Below the pieces are notes generated by a model that did not search any database, was not told the DNA's origin, and was given only the letters and a program-made list of their open reading frames with translations. 64,000 nt of DNA. It comes from Providencia rettgeri. GTDB lineage: Bacteria > Pseudomonadota > Gammaproteobacteria > Enterobacterales > Enterobacteriaceae. Location of the stretch: the NCBI RefSeq assembly GCF_013255915.1, contig NZ_CP053896.1, positions 3,720,001-3,784,000 on the forward strand, read 5' to 3'. A program made the translations under genes and the position numbers. Below are positions 1-8,141 of the stretch, piece after piece (within the stretch, counting starts at the first letter, position 1; each line of letters begins with the position of its first letter).

Positions 1-659
1 TTTAATTCATCAGCATAGAATGAAGATAGTGTTGACCCGCCAGATGTCCGAGGCGCTGTAATACCCAATTTTTCTAACCGTTCTTGGCAAGATAATAAAA
101 GATCTGCTTCTGCTTTTGCCGCTTTACGTATTTCAGGCTCGGTTCGGTATTGGTATATTGTTCCTGCATAAGTAAATACACCAATAATTTTCAAATTAGG
201 TAATTTTTGTATTGCCAGTGCAAATGGCTCTAAGTCATCTAATTGAATACCTTCCCGGTGAGCACCATAATCAACAGCAATATAGACCTCAATAATTTGG
301 TTTTCTTGCTTTGCTGCTGCTGATAATTGTTCAGCTCCTTGTAGGCTATCAATAATCGTTCTTAATTTTATTTTTTTAGCTAACTCAATAAATTGCTGAC
401 ATTTTTGTTCACCAATCATTGGGTAAGCAAGCAGAATATGATCAATTCCGCCTTTCGCCATAACCGTCGCTTCTTGCAATGTGGCACATGTAATTCCTTT
501 TGCACCACAGGCGATCTCAAATTTCGCTAATTCTACTGATTTATGTGTTTTTATATGCGGCCAGTGTTCAATACCTTGCTGTGTTAGCTTGCCTGTCATG
601 CCTCTGACATTTTTTTCAAGTTGCTGTAAGTCTAAAGCAACGTAAGGCGTTATTGGCAT
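1..659 (-). CDS. D-threonine aldolase/alanine racemase-like PLP enzyme (partial, C-terminus beyond left edge)
   Basis: The gene enters from an ATG at 659 and runs off the left edge with 219 codons present. I see an alanine-racemase-type (fold III) barrel: an HIKTHK block at residues 35-40, where K37 is the expected PLP Schiff-base lysine, AVDYGAHREG at about 128-137, and SGGST at 206-210. This pattern is typical of the D-threonine aldolase/D-serine dehydratase-like family, which acts on D-3-hydroxyamino acids in the cytoplasm. The C-terminal domain with the metal site is outside the window, so aldolase and dehydratase cannot be separated. It starts 11 bp after the PAS-HTH regulator at 671-1330 and is probably cotranscribed with it, which suggests D-amino-acid-responsive control. 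The family is fairly sure, the substrate is not. Confidence 0.8.
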   Translation of the reverse strand, partial: MPITPYVALDLQQLEKNVRGMTGKLTQQGIEHWPHIKTHKSVELAKFEIACGAKGITCATLQEATVMAKGGIDHILLAYPMIGEQKCQQFIELAKKIKLRTIIDSLQGAEQLSAAAKQENQIIEVYIAVDYGAHREGIQLDDLEPFALAIQKLPNLKIIGVFTYAGTIYQYRTEPEIRKAAKAEADLLLSCQERLEKLGITAPRTSGGSTLSSFYADEL

Positions 660-670
660 AAAAACCTCTC

Positions 671-1330
671 TTATTCTTCATTATTGTCTTCCCCTTTTAA
701 TTCCGCTAAATAGGTATAAAGGGTATATTTGGAAATATTTAAAAACTCACAGATTTTCTCACCTGCTTTTTTGATTAAGAAAGCACCTCTATCATCAAAG
801 AATTTAATTGCATCCATTTTTTCTTTTTTACCCATATTGATGACAGGGACTTTGATAACCTGCATGCATTCTTGAATAAGGTGATCTAAAATTTCATTAA
901 CGTCCGTGACAAAAACTTCCTTAACCGTATCTTGCTCAATACTATTACGTTGTGTAATGCCTTGAATGGCTTTTTCTGCGGCAATAAATTCTGAGATATC
1001 TTGATTAATACAAAGCGCCCCAGAAACTTTGCCAGTTTCATCACGTAAATAAATTGAAGTTGAACGCAACATTTTCCCATCTTTGGTTTGGGTAAAATAA
1101 TTGTATTTGTCGCCATCAACATCTGTCCCACGCAGTACCTCAAGCCCTAAATTACTACTTGGGTCTCCCACCTTTCGTTTCGTAACATGGCCATTAATAA
1201 TTGCAACAATACTACTTTCTAACCCTTTGCTATGGTCATGTAATACCACTTCACAATTGTCGCCAAATTGGCCCGCAATTCCTTTCATAACTGCCAATAA
1301 CATTTCAAAGTTGTCTTGAATAATTTTCAT
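671..1330 (-). CDS. YheO/DauR-like PAS-HTH transcriptional regulator
   Basis: A 219-residue cytoplasmic regulator. Residues about 5-115 match the YheO-like PAS domain (GDNCEVVLHD near the N-terminus, SGALCINQDIS at about 103-113). Residues about 165-215 form a C-terminal helix-turn-helix of the DauR/YheO type (REERGAFL-like stretch followed by KYTLYTYL). DauR controls D-arginine catabolism in Pseudomonas, and other members sit beside D-amino-acid enzymes. The D-threonine-aldolase-like gene 11 bp downstream fits this role. The length is normal for the family. An 8-bp-arm palindrome lies just upstream (1354-1372) and could be its operator. The effector is unknown. Confidence 0.85.
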   Translation of the reverse strand: MKIIQDNFEMLLAVMKGIAGQFGDNCEVVLHDHSKGLESSIVAIINGHVTKRKVGDPSSNLGLEVLRGTDVDGDKYNYFTQTKDGKMLRSTSIYLRDETGKVSGALCINQDISEFIAAEKAIQGITQRNSIEQDTVKEVFVTDVNEILDHLIQECMQVIKVPVINMGKKEKMDAIKFFDDRGAFLIKKAGEKICEFLNISKYTLYTYLAELKGEDNNEE

Positions 1331-1353
1331 TTTCTACCAAACTTATTTTAAGC

Positions 1354-1372
1354 CTAACTAAATATTAGTTAG
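1354..1372. promoter_or_regulatory. Palindrome upstream of the PAS-HTH regulator, candidate operator
   Basis: CTAACTAA and TTAGTTAG are perfect 8-bp arms separated by 3 bp, 24 bp upstream of the regulator start at 1330. The position suits autoregulation. No operator of this family is known to me well enough to confirm it. Confidence 0.4.
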
Positions 1373-1468
1373 ATAATAATGGAGACTCAATCAAGATTTG
1401 AGCAATTTGTGATCTATCTCTTGATTCTAGCTAACAAATTTTTAGTTGCCATGACTAACATAGCAATA

Positions 1469-1494
1469 CTCCCAGTTTATAAAAAAACTGGGAG
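1469..1494. terminator. Hairpin with 10-bp arms in the 1331-1614 intergenic region
   Basis: CTCCCAGTTT (1469-1478) pairs perfectly with AAACTGGGAG (1485-1494) over a 6-nt loop. There is no clear T-run on either side, so it may be a weak terminator or a structured leader element. The surrounding 284 bp contain no convincing gene. Confidence 0.4.
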
Positions 1495-1564
1495 ATATGA
1501 TAGAATAAGGGGTTTCAGAGAGTTTATTGATAAATGGGAAGCTATGCAGAGACAAATTAGCAAC

Positions 1565-1603
1565 CTAACTTTTTGTTAGTTTCTATTACCAACAAAAAGT
1601 TAG
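1565..1603 (-). terminator. Terminator-like hairpin after the binding-protein gene
   Basis: Perfect 13-bp arms (1565-1577 and 1591-1603, CTAACTTTTTGTT and its complement) enclose a 13-nt loop. It begins 12 bp past the stop of the minus-strand gene ending at 1615, the expected place for transcription to end. The arms carry T/A runs instead of a separate tail. Confidence 0.55.
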
Positions 1604-1614
1604 CAGCCCTATTT

Positions 1615-2715
1615 TTATAAACTCACCCAAAACACGCCAGTTTCTCGGATCTCTGTAAATTGATTTTGGAATTCGACTAAGTTTTGTTCTGGATTTAATG
1701 CGCTAAATCGTTCTGGATGCATAAATTTAGCCATAGCTTCAATGGCAAATATATTCATCGGATTGTTGTAAAAATTATGGTAAATCGCCATAACGCGCTT
1801 TTCTTTAACTGCCGTTAATGAAGAGATCCCTTGTCTATCCATTAATACTGATAACTGCTTCTGCACGTTAGCTTTATTTGCATTATATCCTAAGCTTACT
1901 GCGAGCGAACGACGATTAAAGTTGTGCCAATCGGCGCCTGTCAGTAAATAATATTCTGGGTTTAATGTAATAATATTCTCAATGGAACTTTCAGCCCCTT
2001 TTGCAGGAAAGCTATCTGCAACTAGATTATTTCCACCTGCCAGAGCCGCTAAAGAACCGTAACCTGAACGACCATAAAGTTGACAACAATTATCGCTAAA
2101 TAACCCTGCATTCGCTTCAATCAAAACAGTTGGAAATGGCTGAGCTAATTGGCTTTCAATCGCATCTAATTTTTCTTGGTACAGTTTCGCAAACTGTTCA
2201 GCTCTTTCTTGTGTTCCTAATAATTTCCCTAATAATAAAATGCTTTTCGGCGTGTTTTTCGCGATATCCATTCGAAAATCAATAAAAATAACTTGAATAC
2301 CGGCGGCTTCAAGTTGCGGTAAAATTTGGCTATCACGCATCGCACCATAATTAGCCTTATGCATAATTACCACATCAGGCATTAATTCGATCAATTTTTC
2401 AACTTGAAGACCCGCTTCACGAGTTTTCTTTAAGGTTGGAATTTTGTCTAATTCAGGTAACACACTGAAATAAGCTTGTTTTAAATCTGGCGCGTATTGT
2501 GTAAGCGAATCACTCCAACCCGCAATACGAGATATCCCACTTTTACCCGCAGCAATATCCACTGGCAAAATATCACGACTATCCACCAAAAATAATTTTT
2601 CAACGGGAAGATTAACTGTGACTTCACGACCTTGTAAGTCGGTAATCACCGTTGGCGTTTTTGCCTGCCCCCAAAAGCTTAGTAAGCACAATAATCCTGT
2701 GAGAAATAATTTCAT
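1615..2715 (-). CDS. Periplasmic binding protein of an iron/siderophore-type ABC importer
   Basis: A 366-residue secreted protein with a Sec signal peptide (MKLFLTGLLCLLSFWGQA, likely cleaved after residue 18, no lipobox). The mature part has the FepB/BtuF-like class III binding fold: TVITDLQGREVTVNLPVEK at the N-terminus, then LMPDVVIMHK and an ALAGGNNLV motif in the C-terminal lobe. Such proteins deliver ferric siderophores, haem or corrinoids to FecCD-type permeases. It lies 83 bp downstream of iutA in the same direction, so it is probably part of the same iron-controlled unit. No permease or ATPase is beside it; the FecCD/FecE pair at 6386-8141 is the nearest candidate partner. The ligand is not identifiable. 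Confidence 0.8.
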   Translation of the reverse strand: MKLFLTGLLCLLSFWGQAKTPTVITDLQGREVTVNLPVEKLFLVDSRDILPVDIAAGKSGISRIAGWSDSLTQYAPDLKQAYFSVLPELDKIPTLKKTREAGLQVEKLIELMPDVVIMHKANYGAMRDSQILPQLEAAGIQVIFIDFRMDIAKNTPKSILLLGKLLGTQERAEQFAKLYQEKLDAIESQLAQPFPTVLIEANAGLFSDNCCQLYGRSGYGSLAALAGGNNLVADSFPAKGAESSIENIITLNPEYYLLTGADWHNFNRRSLAVSLGYNANKANVQKQLSVLMDRQGISSLTAVKEKRVMAIYHNFYNNPMNIFAIEAMAKFMHPERFSALNPEQNLVEFQNQFTEIRETGVFWVSL

Positions 2716-2757
2716 GGAAAATCTTTTACCTTAAATTTAAATAGGTTGGTATGAATA

Positions 2758-2777
2758 AAGCCACTGTACAGTGGCTT
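2758..2777 (-). terminator. Perfect palindrome between iutA and the binding-protein gene
   Basis: Arms AAGCCACT and AGTGGCTT with a GTAC loop form a perfect 20-bp palindrome in the 83-bp gap after the iutA stop. On the minus strand it is followed by only a short T stretch, so partial termination or mRNA stabilisation that lowers expression of the downstream gene is plausible. Confidence 0.5.
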
Positions 2778-2798
2778 ATCATTAGTTAAAATATCAAA

Positions 2799-5000
2799 TT
2801 AGAAAGTCACACTGTAATTAAGGGCAAAAGTTCGGCCACGGCCTTTATAATCGTACAGGTTTGCAGCGCCATATTTAGGGCTATATAAGCTTTGTGCCCG
2901 CTGTCCCCAAATTGTGGAGTAATTTTTATCCAGCAGGTTTTCGACAGCAAAGCTAACTTTACCCACTGGTAGCATATAACTTCCTAATAAATCAACGGTA
3001 TTATAACCATCGAGTTTCTTACCAGCCGCATCCGTTAAATTGAACGTTTGCTGGCTTTGTAAGCGTAGCGCCCAGTCATTCGGCTCCCAACCAATATAGG
3101 CATTCACTTTTGATGGGCTCGCGAAATCAACGCTCCATTTTTCCCAACTACCATCCACTTTAGTTTCTGATTTTTGTAGATTGAAGTTACTTCCAACACT
3201 CCAATCTGAGTCAGCAAAGAAGTAATCCACCGCACCTTCTACCCCATAGATACGGCGTTTATCGGTTTTCATATAGATGGTCATGTCATCTTTATTAATG
3301 CCATAGCTTCTATCAGACAAAGAATAATAGGTAGCAACTTGTGTGCGTAAGTTTTCCCCTGTGTAACGCCATCCTAACTCGAAAGAGTTAACCTTAATTC
3401 CTTTTACCTTGGTATCATTAATGTTAACACTTTTATTGAGATGATAGTGGCCATTGGCATCTGGGGTCTTCGCATAATCACCTGTTCCGTAATACTTAGC
3501 AATATCAGGAATTTCAAAGCCTTGAGAGAAATTAAACCATGTTTGTTGCTCTTCGGTTAAGTTAACCAGCAGCCCTGCGTTAAACAGTAAGTTGTTGTAA
3601 TCCGTTTTCCCACCCGGTACTGCATCGGCTGATTTACCTTTGCCGTTAGCAATCGCTTCTTGCTGTGCATAACCAATAAAATCATCGACTTTATTTTCTG
3701 TGTACTGATAACGCACACCACCGCTTAACGTGAACATTGGCGTAATGTCATAACTACTTTGTAAAAATGTCGCCATATTCGTCGTGGTATAGCTTGGATA
3801 GCGGCCAATTTGGAAAGCTTTAGTTAAGTCCATTCCCCCGGATTCTTTCGCTTTATCTAAATCAAAAAACATTTGGTTCGCACGAAATTGCTCATGCTCT
3901 GCATCCACACCATAAGTTAACGTTAATTCATCGATAGGTTGGCTATTGAACGTCAGCTTAGTTCCATAAAAATTGGTTTTTTGATCCGATGAGCTGATAC
4001 TTGTAACATCTTTGCCTGTAAGGGTTGGGAAAGGATAAAACTTTTGTGATTCATCACGATAATAAACTTGTGCAACAAAATCCTGCCCAAATACATCTGC
4101 ATTTGAATATTGTAAATTGAGCAAATTACGCTCAGTTCCCGGCAAACGGTCAGAACTTAATTTACTGCTGTTATAAGCTTCACCTTGTCCTTTAACTGCG
4201 GAAAAATCTTTTCCTAAATAGAGGCCGTGTTTACCATCAGACTCACTTTTATAATGCTGATAAACAGCTTGAACCTGTTGTTTTTCATCGATTTTGATAG
4301 TACCTGACGCCATCACATCCAAACGATCAGAAAATTGCAGCCCTGTTTGGGTATTATCAATATTAATCGCATTACCTTTGCCATCATACCAACCGCCATA
4401 GCGTTGATAAGCAACAGAAACACGTCCGTGAGCGTTCTCATTACCACCACTTACTGCTGCAGCAATATTTTCATCGTGATCTTTACCACTGTTAAAGCCT
4501 GTTTTTCCACCTAATTGCAGGGAAACTTGTTTTTCTTCTTGGCCTTTTTTCGTCACAATATTAATCAAGCCACCACTGCTACCACCACCGTACATCGCCG
4601 TTGCGCCTGAAATAACTTCGATATGATTAATATTAAAAGGATCGATAGAATCTAATTGGCGACTATCACTACGAGAAGAGTTAAGGCGTACTCCATCCAC
4701 CATCACAATCATTGAACGGCCACGCATATTCATGCCATAGTTTGTCCGCCCTTGGCCACTGACACTCATTCCTGGAATAAGCTGCGCTAAAATATCTTTT
4801 AATTCTTTTCCACCTTCAGCTTGCTGCTCAATTTCAGCATTATCAATCACCCATGTGGTTTGTGCCATTTCTGAAACGGTTTTATAACCACGTGTAGCAG
4901 ATACGGTTATGGACTCTTCTTTTTTATCGGCACCAAATACGGAGGGGGAAATAAAAGGGAGAAAGCAAGGGGAGATAATAAAAAAATGCTTTATTTTCAT
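2799..5000 (-). CDS. iutA: TonB-dependent ferric aerobactin receptor IutA
   Basis: A 733-residue outer-membrane receptor, the usual IutA length. It has a signal peptide (residues 1-23), a TonB-box-like ESITVSA stretch at about 29-35, a plug domain (about 40-155) and a 22-strand barrel ending in aromatic F (NYSVTF). Many segments match my memory of E. coli IutA: MAQTTWVIDNAE, GGKELKDILAQLIPG, RTNYGMNMRGR, DGVRLNSSRSDSRQLDS, YYRDESQKFYPFPT and YDYKGRGRTFALNYS. It would bring in ferric aerobactin or a close hydroxamate-citrate siderophore using TonB energy. No iucABCD genes are in the window, so here it probably acts as a xenosiderophore receptor or the biosynthetic genes are elsewhere. A Fur-like box lies upstream at 5092-5106. 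Confidence 0.92.
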   Translation of the reverse strand: MKIKHFFIISPCFLPFISPSVFGADKKEESITVSATRGYKTVSEMAQTTWVIDNAEIEQQAEGGKELKDILAQLIPGMSVSGQGRTNYGMNMRGRSMIVMVDGVRLNSSRSDSRQLDSIDPFNINHIEVISGATAMYGGGSSGGLINIVTKKGQEEKQVSLQLGGKTGFNSGKDHDENIAAAVSGGNENAHGRVSVAYQRYGGWYDGKGNAINIDNTQTGLQFSDRLDVMASGTIKIDEKQQVQAVYQHYKSESDGKHGLYLGKDFSAVKGQGEAYNSSKLSSDRLPGTERNLLNLQYSNADVFGQDFVAQVYYRDESQKFYPFPTLTGKDVTSISSSDQKTNFYGTKLTFNSQPIDELTLTYGVDAEHEQFRANQMFFDLDKAKESGGMDLTKAFQIGRYPSYTTTNMATFLQSSYDITPMFTLSGGVRYQYTENKVDDFIGYAQQEAIANGKGKSADAVPGGKTDYNNLLFNAGLLVNLTEEQQTWFNFSQGFEIPDIAKYYGTGDYAKTPDANGHYHLNKSVNINDTKVKGIKVNSFELGWRYTGENLRTQVATYYSLSDRSYGINKDDMTIYMKTDKRRIYGVEGAVDYFFADSDWSVGSNFNLQKSETKVDGSWEKWSVDFASPSKVNAYIGWEPNDWALRLQSQQTFNLTDAAGKKLDGYNTVDLLGSYMLPVGKVSFAVENLLDKNYSTIWGQRAQSLYSPKYGAANLYDYKGRGRTFALNYSVTF

Positions 5001-5091
5001 TAAATTAAACCTTTACATTATTAGAATTGCTGTTATTGAATCTAAAAAATAAATCACAATGCATAACTAAATTACTGTTTATTATTTTATC

Positions 5092-5106
5092 AAATAATTA
5101 TTATCA
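5092..5106. promoter_or_regulatory. Fur-like box upstream of iutA
   Basis: AAATAATTATTATCA agrees with the Fur 7-1-7 pattern TGATAAT-N-ATTATCA at 13 of 15 positions. It lies 92 bp upstream of the iutA start at 5000. More AT-rich GATAAT-like hexamers follow at about 5125-5160. Fur repression under iron sufficiency is the known mode for iutA. Confidence 0.6.
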
Positions 5107-5214
5107 ACAGTAACTAAGAATCAAGATAAATATAAGAATTATTATTATTAACAACAGATAATGAAAGGTTATTCAGTACTAGTCACGCATCCTTGCGCAA
5201 GATCTTCCTATTAA

Positions 5215-5985
5215 TTACTTCACGCTAACGACTGCAATATAATTCAACTTTCCACGATTTTGCCGAAAATGACGGAACATACGCAAAAATTGGGGACGAT
5301 TTTCTTTCTTCAATGCATTACGGATAATCTTTAGGGCACCCAAAATGCCTTCATCGTAAATCAACCCTTTTGGTGATAGCAACGTCATTGGCCCAGTGTG
5401 AGATACCACTTGTTGGAAGCCCGCTTGTTGAAATAATTCTACCCATTGCGCTTCAGGTAATGGCTGTGCTTTAACATTAATCGCTTGCTGCATTTGGGAA
5501 ACCACACTTTGAACAGCTTGGGCATCCTTAAATGCAATATCATGGGTTAATAAACAGCCACCCGGTTTTAGTACTCGATAATACTCCTGCAATAGCTTCG
5601 CTTTCGCTTTATCGCCGTACATGGTTAGCATGGCTTCATTAATAACCACATCAAAACTGTTGTCCTCAAACGGTAGTTTTGATGCATCCGCCATTTGGAT
5701 TGCCACTAAATCTGCTAGCCCTTTATTCGCAACATTCTTTTGTGCTTGTACGAGCGCCTGCTTGTCCATATCAATACCCGTAATATGACAATGGAATTGG
5801 GAGGCAATTTCAATGGCAGTGGTTCCCATATTACACGCGACTTCAAGAACTTGGCTGTTCTTGTGTAACCCTGATTGGCTAAGTAACCATTCGGTTGCTT
5901 CTTTTCCCCCTGGGCGTAAACGTTTTTTCCCCAAGCGTGCTAGAAATTTGTGCCCTGCTTCGTGGGCGGTAAATGATTGGTCCAT
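5215..5985 (-). CDS. Class I SAM-dependent methyltransferase
   Basis: The start at 5985 (MDQSFTAHEAG) is chosen over the longer frame from 6027 because a strong GGAGG site lies 5 nt upstream and the longer version would overlap the cupin stop. The 256-residue product has a Rossmann methyltransferase core: motif I VLEVACNMGTTAIEIA, motif II ending GIDMDKQAL, motif IV FDVVINEAMLTM, and post-motif RVLKPGGCLLTHD. It lies 13 bp downstream of the cupin gene and is the last gene of a TonB/ABC metal-uptake operon. Small methyltransferases often ride in such operons; whether it modifies a metallophore or a cofactor cannot be told here. Confidence 0.82.
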   Translation of the reverse strand: MDQSFTAHEAGHKFLARLGKKRLRPGGKEATEWLLSQSGLHKNSQVLEVACNMGTTAIEIASQFHCHITGIDMDKQALVQAQKNVANKGLADLVAIQMADASKLPFEDNSFDVVINEAMLTMYGDKAKAKLLQEYYRVLKPGGCLLTHDIAFKDAQAVQSVVSQMQQAINVKAQPLPEAQWVELFQQAGFQQVVSHTGPMTLLSPKGLIYDEGILGALKIIRNALKKENRPQFLRMFRHFRQNRGKLNYIAVVSVK

Positions 5986-5998
5986 TTTCACCTCCAAG

Positions 5999-6349
5999 TT
6001 AATGTGTACAAGCCGTTTCAGGCTCACGTAACATAACTAACAGCATTTTTGCGGGCTCAAGCGCATCTACCGCATGAGGAATATTAGCAGGCATTCTGAC
6101 AACTTCCCCCGGTTTAGCCATTACAGGCTTTCCTTCGATGGTAAGTTGTAAGCTCCCTTCAACAACCATCACAATCGCATCAAAAGGGGCGCTGTGTTCA
6201 GACAGCGCTTGGCCTTTATCAAAAGCAAATAAGGTGATATTTCCCCCGCCATTTTTCGCTAATACGCGGCTTGCAATACCTTGTTCAGTATAATTAATTA
6301 ACTGATTGATAATCAGCGCTTCTGAAGGTGTTATTGTGTTATTGCTCAT
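5999..6349 (-). CDS. Small cupin-domain protein
   Basis: A 116-residue single-domain cupin, cytoplasmic, without a signal peptide. The core shows GQALSEHSAPFDAIVMVVEG (residues about 50-69; the family's metal-ligand region is partly conserved with H57) and the second cupin motif PGEVVRMPANIPHAV at about 86-100, with H98. Such proteins bind metals or small ligands as sensors, isomerases or stress-like proteins. It lies between the ABC ATPase (36 bp upstream) and the methyltransferase. A role in handling the imported metal complex is inference. Confidence 0.8.
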   Translation of the reverse strand: MSNNTITPSEALIINQLINYTEQGIASRVLAKNGGGNITLFAFDKGQALSEHSAPFDAIVMVVEGSLQLTIEGKPVMAKPGEVVRMPANIPHAVDALEPAKMLLVMLREPETACTH

Positions 6350-6385
6350 CGTTTAATATTCCTTAATTCAATCGTTTTCATTCAG

Positions 6386-7126
6386 TTATCTAAATAGCGG
6401 AATGACCCCTTGGGTCTGCCGGCCTTGATAATCCATTGGCGTAATTGCGACGGGTAATTGGTACAGTTGTGTCAGGTTTTCTTCCGTTAAAATTTGTTCA
6501 GTTTCACCAAATAAACAACCGCTGCCGTTAAATAACAACAGTGAATAATCAGCGATATGCAGCGCATGTTGTGGATAATGACTCGTGAATAAGATAGTCA
6601 TTCCGCGATGTATGGCTAAATCACGTAAAACGCTGAGCACACTGTCTTGGTTGGCAAGGTCCAATGCGGATGTCGGTTCATCAAGAATCAGAATTTCTGG
6701 TTCGCTGGCTAATGCCCTCGCAATCATGACCATTTGTTTTTCCCCGCCGCTGAGGCAGTTAAAGGGTTGGTCAGCAAATTTGCTTATGCCTAAGTACGCT
6801 AAACACTGCTCTACAATTTGGTTATCTTTTTCATTGGGTGAGGCATACCAAGGTAAATGACGAATACGCCCGAGACTCACCATAGTGCGAACAGAGTAAT
6901 GAAACAGTGAACCACTAAGCTGTGGAACATAAGCGACGGGTGCATTTAGGGAAATATTGCCTGTTGATCCTTTTTGTAAGCCGAGTAGTAGTTTTAATAA
7001 AGTTGTTTTTCCGCGGCCATTTGGCCCTAAAATCGCGCCAATACTGCCCTTTGGTTGCCGAAAACTAACATTCGTAAATAATTGGCGTTGGGCTATTTTG
7101 AAATTAAGGTGTTCAACTTGGATCAT
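6386..7126 (-). CDS. FecE-type ABC transporter ATPase (metal-chelate import)
   Basis: A 246-residue ABC ATPase. Walker A is GPNGRGKTTLL (residues about 34-44), the Q-loop region is YVPQLSGSL, the signature is LSGGEKQ, Walker B is EILILDEPTSALD, and the switch histidine is in LFTSHYPQ. The FecE/BtuD-like pattern fits the FecCD-type permease next to it. The start ATG at 7126 overlaps the permease stop at 7123 by 4 bp (ATGA type), which indicates translational coupling. It powers import of a chelated metal from the periplasmic binding protein at 8134-9222. Confidence 0.9.
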   Translation of the reverse strand: MIQVEHLNFKIAQRQLFTNVSFRQPKGSIGAILGPNGRGKTTLLKLLLGLQKGSTGNISLNAPVAYVPQLSGSLFHYSVRTMVSLGRIRHLPWYASPNEKDNQIVEQCLAYLGISKFADQPFNCLSGGEKQMVMIARALASEPEILILDEPTSALDLANQDSVLSVLRDLAIHRGMTILFTSHYPQHALHIADYSLLLFNGSGCLFGETEQILTEENLTQLYQLPVAITPMDYQGRQTQGVIPLFR

Positions 7127-8001
7127 AAATCGGCCACCTTTTTATTCAATGTGTGGATCAGTAGTGCAAAAATAGGGGCGCCGATCAGTGCGGTGATCAC
7201 ACTTAATGGAATTTCTGCATTCGTCATACTGCGTGCAAAGGTGTCGACAGCTACCATATAAATCCCACCAATGACCGCACTGGCAGGCAGTAATATCCGG
7301 TGATCATGCCCTACCATTAGCCGTGCAATATGTGGAACAATCAGCCCTACCCAGCCGATGGTGCCGGATACCGCCACTGTCGCACTGGTGATCAAGGTTA
7401 CGCTGAGTAACACAGCCCAGCGGGTTCTATTAATTTTCATTCCTAAAGCTTGTGCATTTTCTTCCCCAAGGGACAGCACATTGATACGAAAACGCAGCGC
7501 AAAAATGACCAAGACACAGACCAGCACAACCGGAAAAACAATATTGAGTTTGAGGTAAGACGCACTGGCAAAGCTGCCCATAAGCCAAAAAACAATGGTT
7601 TGTAACGTGTTATTTGGGTCTGCAAAATAGGTAATTAACGAAATTAATGCGGCAAAAAAAGCATTAATAATCACCCCCGCAAGGATTAACATTAATAGCT
7701 GGCTGCCTTGGCGATTCAAACCCAATAAGAAAACCAGCACGATAGCTAGCAACCCACCGATGAAAGCCAATGAAATGGTGACCAACAAAGAAGAAAATAA
7801 TAAAATAGCTAGCGCGCCACCCAATGCAGCCCCTGATGAAACACCAATAATTTGCGGCCCAACTAATGGGTTGCGGAAAATACCTTGCAAAGCCGCCCCC
7901 GCAACCGCCAACCCAGCCCCTGCCGTTCCTGCTATCAGAACACGCGGTAAGCGCACATTCAGCACCACATTTTGTTCCGTTCGGCTATAGTTCCCCATCA
8001 T
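7123..8001 (-). CDS. FecCD-type permease, main fragment (TM2 onward)
   Basis: 292 residues of a metal-chelate permease. RLPRVLIAGTAGAGLAVAGA is the conserved start of the second membrane segment, followed by LQGIFRNPLVGPQIIGVSSG, LVGHDHRILLPASA (coupling region) and a hydrophobic C-terminus. The family usually has about 335 residues, so the first membrane segment is missing. It is found in another frame at 7998-8141. The two frames overlap as ATGA at 7998-8001. Adding one A to the AAA run at 8001-8003 would fuse them into a normal 339-residue permease. It may be a real frameshift mutation, a sequencing error, or a split gene kept working by coupled translation. Confidence 0.8.
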   Translation of the reverse strand: MMGNYSRTEQNVVLNVRLPRVLIAGTAGAGLAVAGAALQGIFRNPLVGPQIIGVSSGAALGGALAILLFSSLLVTISLAFIGGLLAIVLVFLLGLNRQGSQLLMLILAGVIINAFFAALISLITYFADPNNTLQTIVFWLMGSFASASYLKLNIVFPVVLVCVLVIFALRFRINVLSLGEENAQALGMKINRTRWAVLLSVTLITSATVAVSGTIGWVGLIVPHIARLMVGHDHRILLPASAVIGGIYMVAVDTFARSMTNAEIPLSVITALIGAPIFALLIHTLNKKVADL

Positions 8002-8141
8002 TTCATTACCAAAATAGTGTCATAGAGAATATGCCAAACCGCGGAAAACGAAACTGGGTAACGCCCACAGCTTAGGGCCAAAACAAAAGTCAACAATAAG
8101 CAAATGGCAAAAACGAACCAAAGATATTGGGGCTTACGCAT
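7998..8141 (-). CDS. FecCD-type permease, N-terminal fragment carrying TM1 (47 aa)
   Basis: Starting at the ATG at 8141, the minus strand encodes 47 residues: MRKPQYLWFVFAICLLLTF, then VLALSCGRYPVSFSAVW. This is the canonical first membrane segment plus the G-[SR]-YP-[IV]-S motif of FecCD permeases, and it ends at a TGA overlapping the start of the longer fragment. The start overlaps the stop of the binding-protein gene by 8 bp with a G-rich ribosome site just before, as expected for the true permease start. It therefore belongs with 7123-8001 as one disrupted or split gene. Confidence 0.75.
   Translation of the reverse strand: MRKPQYLWFVFAICLLLTFVLALSCGRYPVSFSAVWHILYDTILVMK

Noticed and set aside
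1379-1579. 66-codon plus-strand open frame
   Set aside because: It spans two hairpins in an AT-rich gap, has no ribosome site and no family resemblance.
5986-6027. Longer N-terminus for the methyltransferase
   Set aside because: The internal ATG at 5985 has a strong GGAGG site, and the extension overlaps the cupin gene without family support.
5215-6349. Siderophore biosynthesis by the methyltransferase and cupin
   Set aside because: No NRPS, NIS synthetase, nicotianamine-synthase-like or opine dehydrogenase gene is nearby, so only an accessory role can be proposed.
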